Below are positions 7,995 to 14,985 of a stretch of 64,000 nucleotides of DNA, piece after piece. Position numbers and translations under genes: made by a program. Position 1 is the stretch's first letter; each line of letters begins with the position of its first letter. Origin of the DNA: Cohnella sp. OV330 (lineage in GTDB: Bacteria > Bacillota > Bacilli > Paenibacillales > Paenibacillaceae); contig NZ_FOKE01000008.1 of NCBI RefSeq assembly GCF_900112065.1, forward strand, positions 305,798 through 369,797, in the 5' to 3' direction. The notes beneath the pieces are model-generated. The model did not search any database, was not told the origin of the DNA, and saw only the letters and a list, made by a program, of their open reading frames with translations.

Positions 7995-8023
7995 AAAGTC
8001 CGCGTAAATCGCGGGCTTTTTTT
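7995..8023 (+). terminator. Rho-independent terminator
   Basis: AAAGTCCGCG / CGCGGGCTTT stem with one G-T pair, a 5-nt loop and a T-tract. It ends the L,D-transpeptidase transcript and insulates the operon downstream. Confidence 0.9.
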
Positions 8024-8161
8024 ATTTCCCATCGGCAGTACTCAAGGAACGATATTTCATTAATCTATCATTCAATGTAATATATGAACGTTATCTCGGA
8101 AATTATACAAGTATAATGCAAATAATATTGGAATATTTACAAACCACCTGAAATTATTACG

Positions 8162-8183
8162 TGATATAATGTGACACATCACA
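8162..8183 (+). promoter_or_regulatory. Extended -10 promoter with overlapping palindrome, cyanurate operon
   Basis: TG-A-TATAAT (8162-8170) is a consensus extended -10 element. It runs straight into a perfect inverted repeat TGTGA-CACA-TCACA (8170-8183) sharing its last T. No -35 consensus is seen at 17 bp. The first gene starts 34 bp further on. The palindrome is well placed to be an operator, most likely for the operon's own PucR-type regulator, but that link is an inference. Confidence 0.6.
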
Positions 8184-8216
8184 AAGAAATGAGCGTTTCG
8201 GATAGGAGGACCTGAC

Positions 8217-8900
8217 ATGAACGTTGAAGCCAAACCCTATGCTTGGCCTTACGACGAGAGGATTGAGCCGAACAAAACGGCGCTTTTGATTATCGATATG
8301 CAAACCGATTTTTGCGGCAAAGGCGGCTACGTCGAGCAAATGGGCTACGATCTGTCGTTAACTGCAAGGGCGATCGGCCCCATCTCGCGGCTGCTTAAGC
8401 GAGTTCGGGAAATACCGGGCTTTACGGTCATCCACACGAGAGAGGGACACCGGCCCGATCTGTCCGATCTGCCGGCGAACAAGCGCTGGAGGAGCCGGCA
8501 AGCGGGAGCGGAGATCGGCTCCAGCGGGCCCATGGGACGAATCCTGGTGCGGGGAGAGCCGGGCTGGGAGATTATCCCCGAGCTAGCGCCGCTGCCGGGA
8601 GAACCGGTCGTCGACAAGCCGGGCAAAGGCAGCTTTTATGCCACGGACCTGGATTTGATCCTGAAGACGCAAGGGATCACGCACCTCGTCTTGACGGGAA
8701 TCACGACCGATGTCTGCGTCCATACGACGATGCGGGAAGCGAACGATCGCGGCTATGAATGCCTGATCTTAGAGGATTGTACGGGAGCGACCGATCCTTC
8801 CAACCACGAAGCGGCGCTTCGCATGGTGCAGATGCAGGGCGGCGTATTCGGCAGCGTATCCGATTCGGGCAAATTGCTTAAAGCTTTGGAATCTTTATAA
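8217..8900 (+). CDS. biuH: Biuret amidohydrolase-like cysteine hydrolase (isochorismatase family)
   Basis: A 227-residue hydrolase of the isochorismatase-like family. The expected Asp-Lys-Cys triad is visible: D28 in LLIIDMQTDF, a lysine in VVDKPGKGSFY (K134, or possibly K137), and C167 in TGITTDVCVHTTMREA with its cis-peptide. The 'DMQTDFCGKGGYVE' and 'KGSFYATDL' segments are those of biuret hydrolase and ureidoacrylate (RutB-like) amidohydrolases. Context decides: it heads an operon that also encodes cyanuric acid hydrolase and allophanate hydrolase. It would therefore convert biuret to allophanate and ammonia. AGGAGG precedes the ATG at good spacing. Confidence 0.8.
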   Translation: MNVEAKPYAWPYDERIEPNKTALLIIDMQTDFCGKGGYVEQMGYDLSLTARAIGPISRLLKRVREIPGFTVIHTREGHRPDLSDLPANKRWRSRQAGAEIGSSGPMGRILVRGEPGWEIIPELAPLPGEPVVDKPGKGSFYATDLDLILKTQGITHLVLTGITTDVCVHTTMREANDRGYECLILEDCTGATDPSNHEAALRMVQMQGGVFGSVSDSGKLLKALESL

Positions 8901-8923
8901 AAAGGAATATGGGGGAATCGCAA

Positions 8924-10003
8924 ATGCGCAAAGTGAACGGGAAATGGATGTCCGTGGTTCTGTTATCTTCTATCGTTGCCATTGCCGGTTGCGGCAGCAA
9001 TACAAATACCAATAGCGGTAACGTCAATCCGTCGCCAGCAAACGACGCGTCGGCGGCCACAACGACGGCGGCGGCTTCGGCCGCGACAAGCACGGACGCG
9101 GACGCTCAAAAATTGAAGAAAGTCGTCGTTCGTCTGAAATGGATCAATCAAGCGCAGTTTGCCGGCTTCTACATCGCCAAAGAGAAAGGGTATTACAAGG
9201 ACGCCGGTCTCGACGTGGATATCCGCCCCGGCGGTTCGGACTTCCCCTCGGTGCAAATGGTGTCTTCGGGAAGCGAGGACTTCGGGGTCACGGGAGCCGA
9301 CCAAATCTTGATGTCCCGCGAGAAGGGGGCGCCGGTCGTCGCCTTGTCCGTCATTTACCGTTCTACGCCGTTCGTGCTTTTCACGCTCAAAAGCTCCGGC
9401 ATCACATCTATGAAGGATCTCGAAGGCCAAAAAGTCGGCGTCAAGCTCGGCGGCAACGAGGAGCTCACGTATCGGGCGATGGTCAACAAAGCTGGCGTTA
9501 AGGCCAAATCGATCAGCGAGATGCCCGTCAAATTCGATCTTAGCCCGCTGCTGACGGGGCAAGTCAAAGCTTGGCCGGGCTACGTGATCAACGAAGTCAT
9601 CGCGGCTCAGGAGCAAGGAGAGGAAGTGAACGTCATTTATCCGAGCGACTACGGCATTAATTTCTACGCGGATACGCTGTTCACGACCGAGAAAATGATC
9701 CAGAAGGACCCCGAGACGGTCAAAGGCTTCGTCCAAGCGACGATGAAAGGGTGGGACTACGCGATCAACCATCCGGACGAAGCGGCGCAAGTGACGGTCC
9801 AATACGGCGATCAGCTCGATATCGCGCACGAGACGAAAATGATGAACGCCAGCATTCCGCTGCTCGAAGCGGATAAAGGCCCGCTTGGCACGATGGAAGA
9901 ATCGGAATGGAGCACGCTGCAGGACAGCCTGATCGACGTTGGCTTCCTGAAGAAGAAGCAAGACCTGACCGCGGCCTTTACGAACGAATTCATTCAACCA
10001 TAA
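8924..10003 (+). CDS. ABC transporter substrate-binding lipoprotein (NMT1/THI5-like)
   Basis: A lipoprotein of about 360 residues with a signal ending in the lipobox AIAGC (C23). An Asn/Ser/Thr/Ala-rich linker follows (to about residue 65), then an NMT1/SsuA-like periplasmic-binding fold starting 'VVVRLKWINQAQFAGFYIAKEKGYY'. This subfamily binds small heterocycles and pyrimidine precursors such as HMP. With amidohydrolases in the same operon, cyanuric acid or biuret is the likely ligand (inference). I chose the ATG at 8924, with a GGGGGAA site 6 nt upstream, over an ATG at 8909. Confidence 0.85.
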   Translation: MRKVNGKWMSVVLLSSIVAIAGCGSNTNTNSGNVNPSPANDASAATTTAAASAATSTDADAQKLKKVVVRLKWINQAQFAGFYIAKEKGYYKDAGLDVDIRPGGSDFPSVQMVSSGSEDFGVTGADQILMSREKGAPVVALSVIYRSTPFVLFTLKSSGITSMKDLEGQKVGVKLGGNEELTYRAMVNKAGVKAKSISEMPVKFDLSPLLTGQVKAWPGYVINEVIAAQEQGEEVNVIYPSDYGINFYADTLFTTEKMIQKDPETVKGFVQATMKGWDYAINHPDEAAQVTVQYGDQLDIAHETKMMNASIPLLEADKGPLGTMEESEWSTLQDSLIDVGFLKKKQDLTAAFTNEFIQP

Positions 10004-10017
10004 AGGAGAGATAGCCG

Positions 10018-10869
10018 ATGGCGGCCATACGTAGCCTAGCCGAGCCTGCCAGAGATCGCGCCGCAGGCCCCAACTCCAACTCCAACTCCAACTCCAATTC
10101 CAGTCCCAGCCTCCATACGAACGCCATTTCGATTCAGGACTGCTCCCTGACGTTCGGCAGCGTGCGCGTATTAAACCAAGTGTCTCTCGATATCCAGAGC
10201 GGTGAGTTCATGTCCATTCTCGGTCCGAGCGGCTGCGGGAAGTCGACGCTTCTCCGGCTCATCCTCGGCCTGCTCTCGCCGGATCGGGGGGGCGCCATCG
10301 TGCACCACGTGCCCCGGGAAGAGATCGGCATCGTCTTTCAGAAGCCGGTGCTCATGCCCTGGCAAACCGCGATCCAAAACATCGAACTGCCGCTCAGCAT
10401 CGGACCCCAGCGCGCCAAGCAATCGAAAGCCGAGCGCCGCGAGAAAGCCGAGTGGTCGCTGGAGCTTGTGGGACTGACGGACTTCCGCAACCACTTTCCG
10501 CAGCAGCTGAGCGGGGGGATGCAGCAGCGGATCGCGATCGCCAGAGCGCTCGCGGCGAACCCGTCGATTCTATTAATGGACGAACCTTTCGGCGCGCTGG
10601 ACGAATTCACGCGGGAGAAGCTCAACATCGAGCTTCTCCGCCTATGGGCCAACCCGGACACGGGGTTGAACACGGTCGTCATGGTCACGCACTCGATTCA
10701 AGAATCCGTGCTCATGTCGGACCGGATCGTGATGATGTCGCCGCGTCCGGCCAAGGTCCAAGACATCGTGCACGTGCCGCTGTCCCACCCGCGGGAGGCG
10801 GAGATGCAAGAGCATCCGGAATTTTTAAGCACGGTCAGGGAAATTCGAAAGCAGGTGAAGGCGCTATGA
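10018..10869 (+). CDS. ABC transporter ATP-binding protein (SsuB/TauB type)
   Basis: A 283-residue nucleotide-binding subunit. Walker A is GPSGCGKSTLL (69-79), the Q-loop region is 'IGIVFQKPVLMPW', the signature is LSGGMQQR, and Walker B is ILLMDEPFGALDE. The spacing matches importers for sulfonates, taurine and thiamine precursors. An unusual N-terminal extension of about 35 residues contains five Asn-Ser pairs in a row, encoded by a hexanucleotide repeat. It lies 14 bp after the binding protein and overlaps the permease start by 4 bp (ATGA), so the three form one importer. Confidence 0.9.
   Translation: MAAIRSLAEPARDRAAGPNSNSNSNSNSSPSLHTNAISIQDCSLTFGSVRVLNQVSLDIQSGEFMSILGPSGCGKSTLLRLILGLLSPDRGGAIVHHVPREEIGIVFQKPVLMPWQTAIQNIELPLSIGPQRAKQSKAERREKAEWSLELVGLTDFRNHFPQQLSGGMQQRIAIARALAANPSILLMDEPFGALDEFTREKLNIELLRLWANPDTGLNTVVMVTHSIQESVLMSDRIVMMSPRPAKVQDIVHVPLSHPREAEMQEHPEFLSTVREIRKQVKAL
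10072..10104 (+). repeat. AACTCC hexanucleotide microsatellite in the ABC ATPase gene
   Basis: Four perfect and one imperfect AACTCC units code for the Asn-Ser run near the N-terminus of the ATP-binding protein. Changes in unit number would keep the frame. Confidence 0.85.
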
Positions 10870-11618
10870 CGACCAAATTCAAGGATATGCTGTACCCCGT
10901 CGCTTTCGCCGTCGGCCTGATCTTGATCTGGGAGGCCGTCGTCCGGCTGTTCGATATCCCGCTTTATCTGCTTCCGGCGCCCACGGACATCGCCCGAGTG
11001 ATCGACGGCGAGCTGCTGCGCAATATGGGCGTGACCTTGTACGAAGCGGTGCTCGGCTTCCTGCTCGCGAACGTGCTGGGATTCCTGACGGCCATTCTGT
11101 TCGTCCATTCGCGGCCGGCGGAGAAGGGCATTTTCCCGCTGGCCATCGCGCTCAAGACGACGCCGGTCGTGGCGCTTGCGCCATTGCTCGTCATCTGGCT
11201 GGGAACCGGTTATTGGTCCAAAGTGGCCGCCTCCATGATCATTTGCTTTTTCCCCATACTCGTTAACAGCGTTAAAGGTTTGAAGGCTGTCGAGCACGAG
11301 GCATGGGAGCTGTTTTCGGCCTATAAAGGAACGAAGGCGGAGATCTTCTGGAAGCTGCGGCTGCCGACCAGCCTTCCCTATGTGCTGTCCGCCCTGAAAA
11401 TCTCCAGCTCGCTCGCCATCGTGGGCGCCATCGTCGGCGAATTCGTCGGTTCGAACAAAGGTCTCGGGTATTTGGTGCTGTTGTCCTCCTATCATTTAGA
11501 CACGCCGGTCATGTTCTCGGCGATCGCCGCGGCGGCGGTCGCGGGTCTGATCTTGTTCGGGATTATCGCATCGGTCGAAAAAAGAGTCATTTTCTGGCAA
11601 AAGGTGGATGAGGCATGA
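10866..11618 (+). CDS. ABC transporter permease (SsuC/TauC type)
   Basis: A 250-residue inner-membrane subunit with about six hydrophobic helices. The EAA-type cytoplasmic loop that docks on the ATPase is seen around 'EHEAWELFSAYKGTKAEIFWKLRLPTSLPYVLSALK' (in parts, residues 143-178). The ATG at 10866 overlaps the ATPase stop, and its own stop overlaps the next ATG (11615), both as ATGA, indicating translational coupling through the operon. A longer upstream reading in this frame lies inside the ATPase gene and is not used. Confidence 0.9.
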   Translation: MTTKFKDMLYPVAFAVGLILIWEAVVRLFDIPLYLLPAPTDIARVIDGELLRNMGVTLYEAVLGFLLANVLGFLTAILFVHSRPAEKGIFPLAIALKTTPVVALAPLLVIWLGTGYWSKVAASMIICFFPILVNSVKGLKAVEHEAWELFSAYKGTKAEIFWKLRLPTSLPYVLSALKISSSLAIVGAIVGEFVGSNKGLGYLVLLSSYHLDTPVMFSAIAAAAVAGLILFGIIASVEKRVIFWQKVDEA

Positions 11619-12688
11619 ATATCTCGGTCGTCCGCGTTCCGGCAGCATCTCCGAGCGATACGGCGTCGCTGCGGGCGCATATAGAAGAAGGAACGATACG
11701 TCCGTCTCAGGTGATCGCAGTATTGGGAAAAACGGAAGGCAATGGCTGCGTCAACGATTTCACGAGAGGCTACGCGGTCCAGACGCTTCGCGGCTTTTTC
11801 GCCGGGCTGATCGGAGGAGAGGCCGCGGATCGCATTTCCTTTATCATGTCGGGCGGCACCGAGGGCGTGCTCGCGCCGCACTTCACGGTCATTAGCCGTT
11901 CGGAAGCCGCGGGCGAGCCGGCCGCCGACGGATCGAAGGCGCTTGCGGTCGGCGTCGCGCATACCCGGCGCTTCCTCCCGGAGGAGCTCGGGCGTTCTGC
12001 CCAGATCGACGAAGTATGTGCAGCCGTTGGCCGCGCCATGGCGGAGGCGCGTATCGAAGCGGCTTCCGACGTGCACTTCGTCCAGATCAAGTGCCCGCTG
12101 CTGACGGACGCGGATATGGCAGACGCCAGAGCTCGGGGAGCCGGCGTCGCGGTGGACGATACGTACAAGTCGATGGGCTATTCCCGCGGGGCTTCCGCGC
12201 TTGGCGCGGCCGTCGCGCTCGGCGAAATTAGTCGGGAAGACATCGGCGACGAAGACGTCTGCCAATCTTGGGGCAAATTCAGCGACGTTGCGTCCACGTC
12301 GGCGGGAAGCGAGCTCGCCTATTGCGAAGTGATCGTCTTCGGCAACTCGGCGCAGGCAAGCGGCGAGCTGTATATGAGCCACGGCGTCATGACCGACGCG
12401 ATCGACGCGAAGCCGCTGCTCGCGATGTTGGCGGACAATCCTGGCGCGGAAGTCGTGCAGGTGCTCGCAAAAGCCGAAGCCGATCCGACGGGGATGATTC
12501 GCGGCCGCAGGCACACCATGTTGAACGATTCGGACATCAATCACACGCGTCATGCGCGGGCAGCAGTGGGGGCCGTGCTGGCATCGATCGTCGGCGATCC
12601 GATGATTTACGTCTCCGGCGGGGCCGAGCATCAGGGACCGGCGGGCGGTGGACCGGTCGCCGTCATTTTCCGGCGGACGAATTCATAG
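11615..12688 (+). CDS. atzD: Cyanuric acid amidohydrolase (ring-opening amidohydrolase, AtzD/barbiturase family)
   Basis: A 357-residue enzyme of the cyanuric acid hydrolase/barbiturase family, built from three similar repeats each giving one Lys and one Ser. Visible are K39 in VLGKTEGNG, S79 in FIMSGGTEG, 'SMGYSRGASALGAAVALGE' in the middle repeat, 'VLAKAEADPTG', and the C-terminal 'YVSGGAEHQGPAGGGPVAVI'. It hydrolyses the cyanuric acid ring to carboxybiuret, which decarboxylates to biuret. Barbiturase is the alternative in this family. The linked biuret and allophanate hydrolases, with no pyrimidine genes, favour cyanurate. Confidence 0.87.
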   Translation: MNISVVRVPAASPSDTASLRAHIEEGTIRPSQVIAVLGKTEGNGCVNDFTRGYAVQTLRGFFAGLIGGEAADRISFIMSGGTEGVLAPHFTVISRSEAAGEPAADGSKALAVGVAHTRRFLPEELGRSAQIDEVCAAVGRAMAEARIEAASDVHFVQIKCPLLTDADMADARARGAGVAVDDTYKSMGYSRGASALGAAVALGEISREDIGDEDVCQSWGKFSDVASTSAGSELAYCEVIVFGNSAQASGELYMSHGVMTDAIDAKPLLAMLADNPGAEVVQVLAKAEADPTGMIRGRRHTMLNDSDINHTRHARAAVGAVLASIVGDPMIYVSGGAEHQGPAGGGPVAVIFRRTNS

Positions 12689-12745
12689 CGCTAAGGCCAA
12701 AAGAGCGGAGAATCAATAGCAAGCGACAAGGAGGAGAAGCCGACG

Positions 12746-14509
12746 ATGACTGCCGCACAATTCCCCCTGCGAATAACCGCAGCCTGGCTGCGCGAACAAT
12801 ACGCGGCTTGGAAGCTTACGCCGAGAGACGTCGTGGCAGAGATCTGCCGCCGCGCCCGCGCCGACCGGGACATGAACATTTGGATCGTCCCTCCGGAGCC
12901 TGAGGCGCTCGAGCCTTATCTGAAAAGACTGGATACGTTGGACCAATCGGCGCCCCTGTGGGGAATTCCGTTTGCCATTAAGGATAATATCGACCTTGCG
13001 AACGTCCCTACGACGGCGGGATGTCCCGAGTATGCCTATACGCCGGACGTACACGCTTCCGTCGTAGAAAGATTAGTCGAAGCGGGAGCGATCCCGCTCG
13101 GCAAGACCAACCTGGATCAATTCGCGACCGGGCTGGTAGGGACGAGAAGCCCTTACGGCGAGACGCATAACGCGCTGAAGCCCGCGCTCATCAGCGGCGG
13201 CTCCAGCTCCGGTTCGGCCGTCGCCGTAGCGCGCGGACATGCCGCGTTCGCGCTCGGCACCGACACTGCGGGATCGGGGCGCGTACCCGCCGCGCTCAAC
13301 GGTTTGATCGGCTTGAAGCCGAGCCTCGGGGCTTGGCCGACGAGAGGCGTCGTGCCGGCATGCCGGAGCCTGGATTGCGTCACGGCATTCGCGCACGAGC
13401 TCGATGACGCAATGCTGGTGGATCGCGTTGTACGGGGACCGGACGGTTCGGATCCATGGTCTCGCACGATCGTTCAGCGGTCGCCGGAGCTGCCGCGTCG
13501 CATTTTGCTGCCCGCCGGTGACTGGCCGTTTTTCGGTCCTTATGCTTCGCAGTACGAAGCGGCCTGGCGGCAAGCGGAAAAGAAGGCGGCACAGCTCGGC
13601 ATCGAGGTACGGACGATCGATTACGCTTTGTTCGCGGAAGCCGCAGCCGTGCTTTATGACGGGCCTTGGGTCGCCGAACGTTGGGCGGCGTTGGGCGCGT
13701 TCGTTGAGACGCATCCCGGCGTTACGTTCCCCGTAACGGAGCAGGTGCTGCGCTCCGGTTCGGGCGATCGGCACGATGCAGCTGCGGTCTTTACGGCCAT
13801 CCATCGGATCCAGGCATTGAAGCTTGAAGCGGCAAAGCTGCTCGAGCACGCCGTGCTCCTGCTGCCAACGGCCGGCGGAACTTGGTCCCGCGACGAGGTC
13901 AGGAACGACCCGATTCGAACGAATAGCGATATGGGGCGCTGTACGAATCACTGTAATCTGCTCGACCTGTGCGCCGTCGCGATTCCCGCGGGAGAAGCCG
14001 CACAGGACGTGCCGTTCGGCATTACGCTGTTCGCGGTGTCGGGCGAAGAAGGGATGCTGGCGAAGCTCGCCGATCGTTGGGCCGATCATGAAGAGAAGTC
14101 TCAGCGGAGCGCGATCGGATTGTCCGACGAACTGCAAACGATGACGCAGGTTGCCGTATGCGGGCTTCACATGAGAGGCTTCCCGCTTGAGCGGCAAATG
14201 AAGGACCATGGAGCCGCGTTCGTTCGAGAAGAGAAGACGGCTTCCAAATACAAGCTGTTCAAGCTGCCGACGTCCCCCGCGAAGCCGGGACTCATCAAGC
14301 AAGAGATAGGCGGCTCCGCCATCGAATTGGAAATTTGGGAGATGCCGCTGGACACGTTCGGCCGGTTCGCAGCGCTCATTCCGGCGCCGCTCGGGATCGG
14401 CAAGATCGAGCTGGCGGACGGCACCGAGGTGCCCGGGTTCGTATGTGAAGGATACGCATCCGCTAGCGCGGAGGATGTCACGGTTGCCGGAAGCTGGCGG
14501 AATGTTTGA
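12746..14509 (+). CDS. atzF: Allophanate hydrolase (AtzF-type, amidase plus C-terminal domain)
   Basis: A 587-residue enzyme. Residues 1 to about 440 form an amidase-signature domain with the Ser-cisSer-Lys set: K79 in FAIKDNID, the cis-Ser in ISGGSSSGSA (about S153), and nucleophile S177 in GTDTAGSGRVP. Residues from about 470 to the end match the separate C-terminal domain of allophanate hydrolases ('VAVCGLHMRGFPLERQM', 'KYKLFKLP', 'IELEIWEMP'). It converts allophanate to ammonia and CO2 and completes the pathway. It has an AAGGAGGAG ribosome site. No urea carboxylase is nearby, which argues for a cyanurate rather than a urea role. Confidence 0.9.
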   Translation: MTAAQFPLRITAAWLREQYAAWKLTPRDVVAEICRRARADRDMNIWIVPPEPEALEPYLKRLDTLDQSAPLWGIPFAIKDNIDLANVPTTAGCPEYAYTPDVHASVVERLVEAGAIPLGKTNLDQFATGLVGTRSPYGETHNALKPALISGGSSSGSAVAVARGHAAFALGTDTAGSGRVPAALNGLIGLKPSLGAWPTRGVVPACRSLDCVTAFAHELDDAMLVDRVVRGPDGSDPWSRTIVQRSPELPRRILLPAGDWPFFGPYASQYEAAWRQAEKKAAQLGIEVRTIDYALFAEAAAVLYDGPWVAERWAALGAFVETHPGVTFPVTEQVLRSGSGDRHDAAAVFTAIHRIQALKLEAAKLLEHAVLLLPTAGGTWSRDEVRNDPIRTNSDMGRCTNHCNLLDLCAVAIPAGEAAQDVPFGITLFAVSGEEGMLAKLADRWADHEEKSQRSAIGLSDELQTMTQVAVCGLHMRGFPLERQMKDHGAAFVREEKTASKYKLFKLPTSPAKPGLIKQEIGGSAIELEIWEMPLDTFGRFAALIPAPLGIGKIELADGTEVPGFVCEGYASASAEDVTVAGSWRNV

Positions 14510-14547
14510 CCGATGAATAACAAGAAACCGTGAAGGAGCGCGTCTAC

Positions 14548-14985
14548 ATGATCAAAGCGGAGGAAACCAAAGTCGTCGTCGGAGCCGAAATGGAATGGGG
14601 CCTAATGCCCAACCATTGGCATTTGTATCACCGGGAGATCGTGAATGCCTCGCAAGCGGACGAACTCGGGGTACGCGTTAGTTCGGTGCTGTGGGAGAAA
14701 ATCGGAGTGGGCGGCGCCGTTCTCCCGCACTACCACGACGTTGCGGAAATCATTCATATCACGTCCGGCCAGGTAAAGCTGCTGCGAGACGAGACATGGA
14801 CGCTGTACAAAGCCGGAGATACCTTCCATGTGCCGGCCGGGGTCGTGCATTCCGTCGCTTGCGTCGGAGATTCGCCGAGCGAGCAGATCAGCATTTTCCT
14901 GCCCGTAGAAGCCGAAGTGCCTAGCAATTCATACTTTAATACGCATCTCGTCGAAGACGTATACACCGACAAGCTCGGCCGATGA
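14548..14985 (+). CDS. Cupin protein in the cyanurate operon, function unknown
   Basis: A 145-residue single-domain cupin with both metal motifs: 'GGAVLPHYHDVAEIIHITSG' (H-x-H and glutamate) and 'AGDTFHVPAGVVHSV'. I placed the start at the ATG at 14548, which has AAGGAG 9 nt upstream, rather than a GTG at 14530. The last codons overlap the pucR start (ATGA). Single cupins in catabolic operons can act as small isomerases, ligand sensors or metal-dependent hydrolases. Nothing here tells which, and it has no counterpart in the classical atz gene set that I know of. Confidence 0.8.
   Translation: MIKAEETKVVVGAEMEWGLMPNHWHLYHREIVNASQADELGVRVSSVLWEKIGVGGAVLPHYHDVAEIIHITSGQVKLLRDETWTLYKAGDTFHVPAGVVHSVACVGDSPSEQISIFLPVEAEVPSNSYFNTHLVEDVYTDKLGR

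Noticed and set aside
8963..9997. Long minus-strand reading frame of 344 codons opposite the SBP gene
   Set aside because: It is the antisense shadow of a clear lipoprotein gene in GC-rich DNA; composition is Arg/Asp/Val-rich with no motif or ribosome site.
10072..10104. Could the AACTCC repeats be a CRISPR or phase-variation tract
   Set aside because: Units are 6 bp in frame with no spacers, so not a CRISPR; unit change cannot shift the frame, so not an on/off switch.
10452..10865. Upstream extension of the cyanurate permease
   Set aside because: It lies in another frame of the ATPase gene; the ATGA overlap at 10866 gives the natural start.
13073..14302. 409-codon minus-strand ORF inside the allophanate hydrolase
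   Set aside because: Shadow frame: no recognisable domain, Arg-rich, and the sense strand carries amidase catalytic motifs in full.
12746..14509. Amidase as a generic amidase or urea amidolyase part
   Set aside because: The C-terminal domain matches allophanate hydrolases and no urea carboxylase gene is present.
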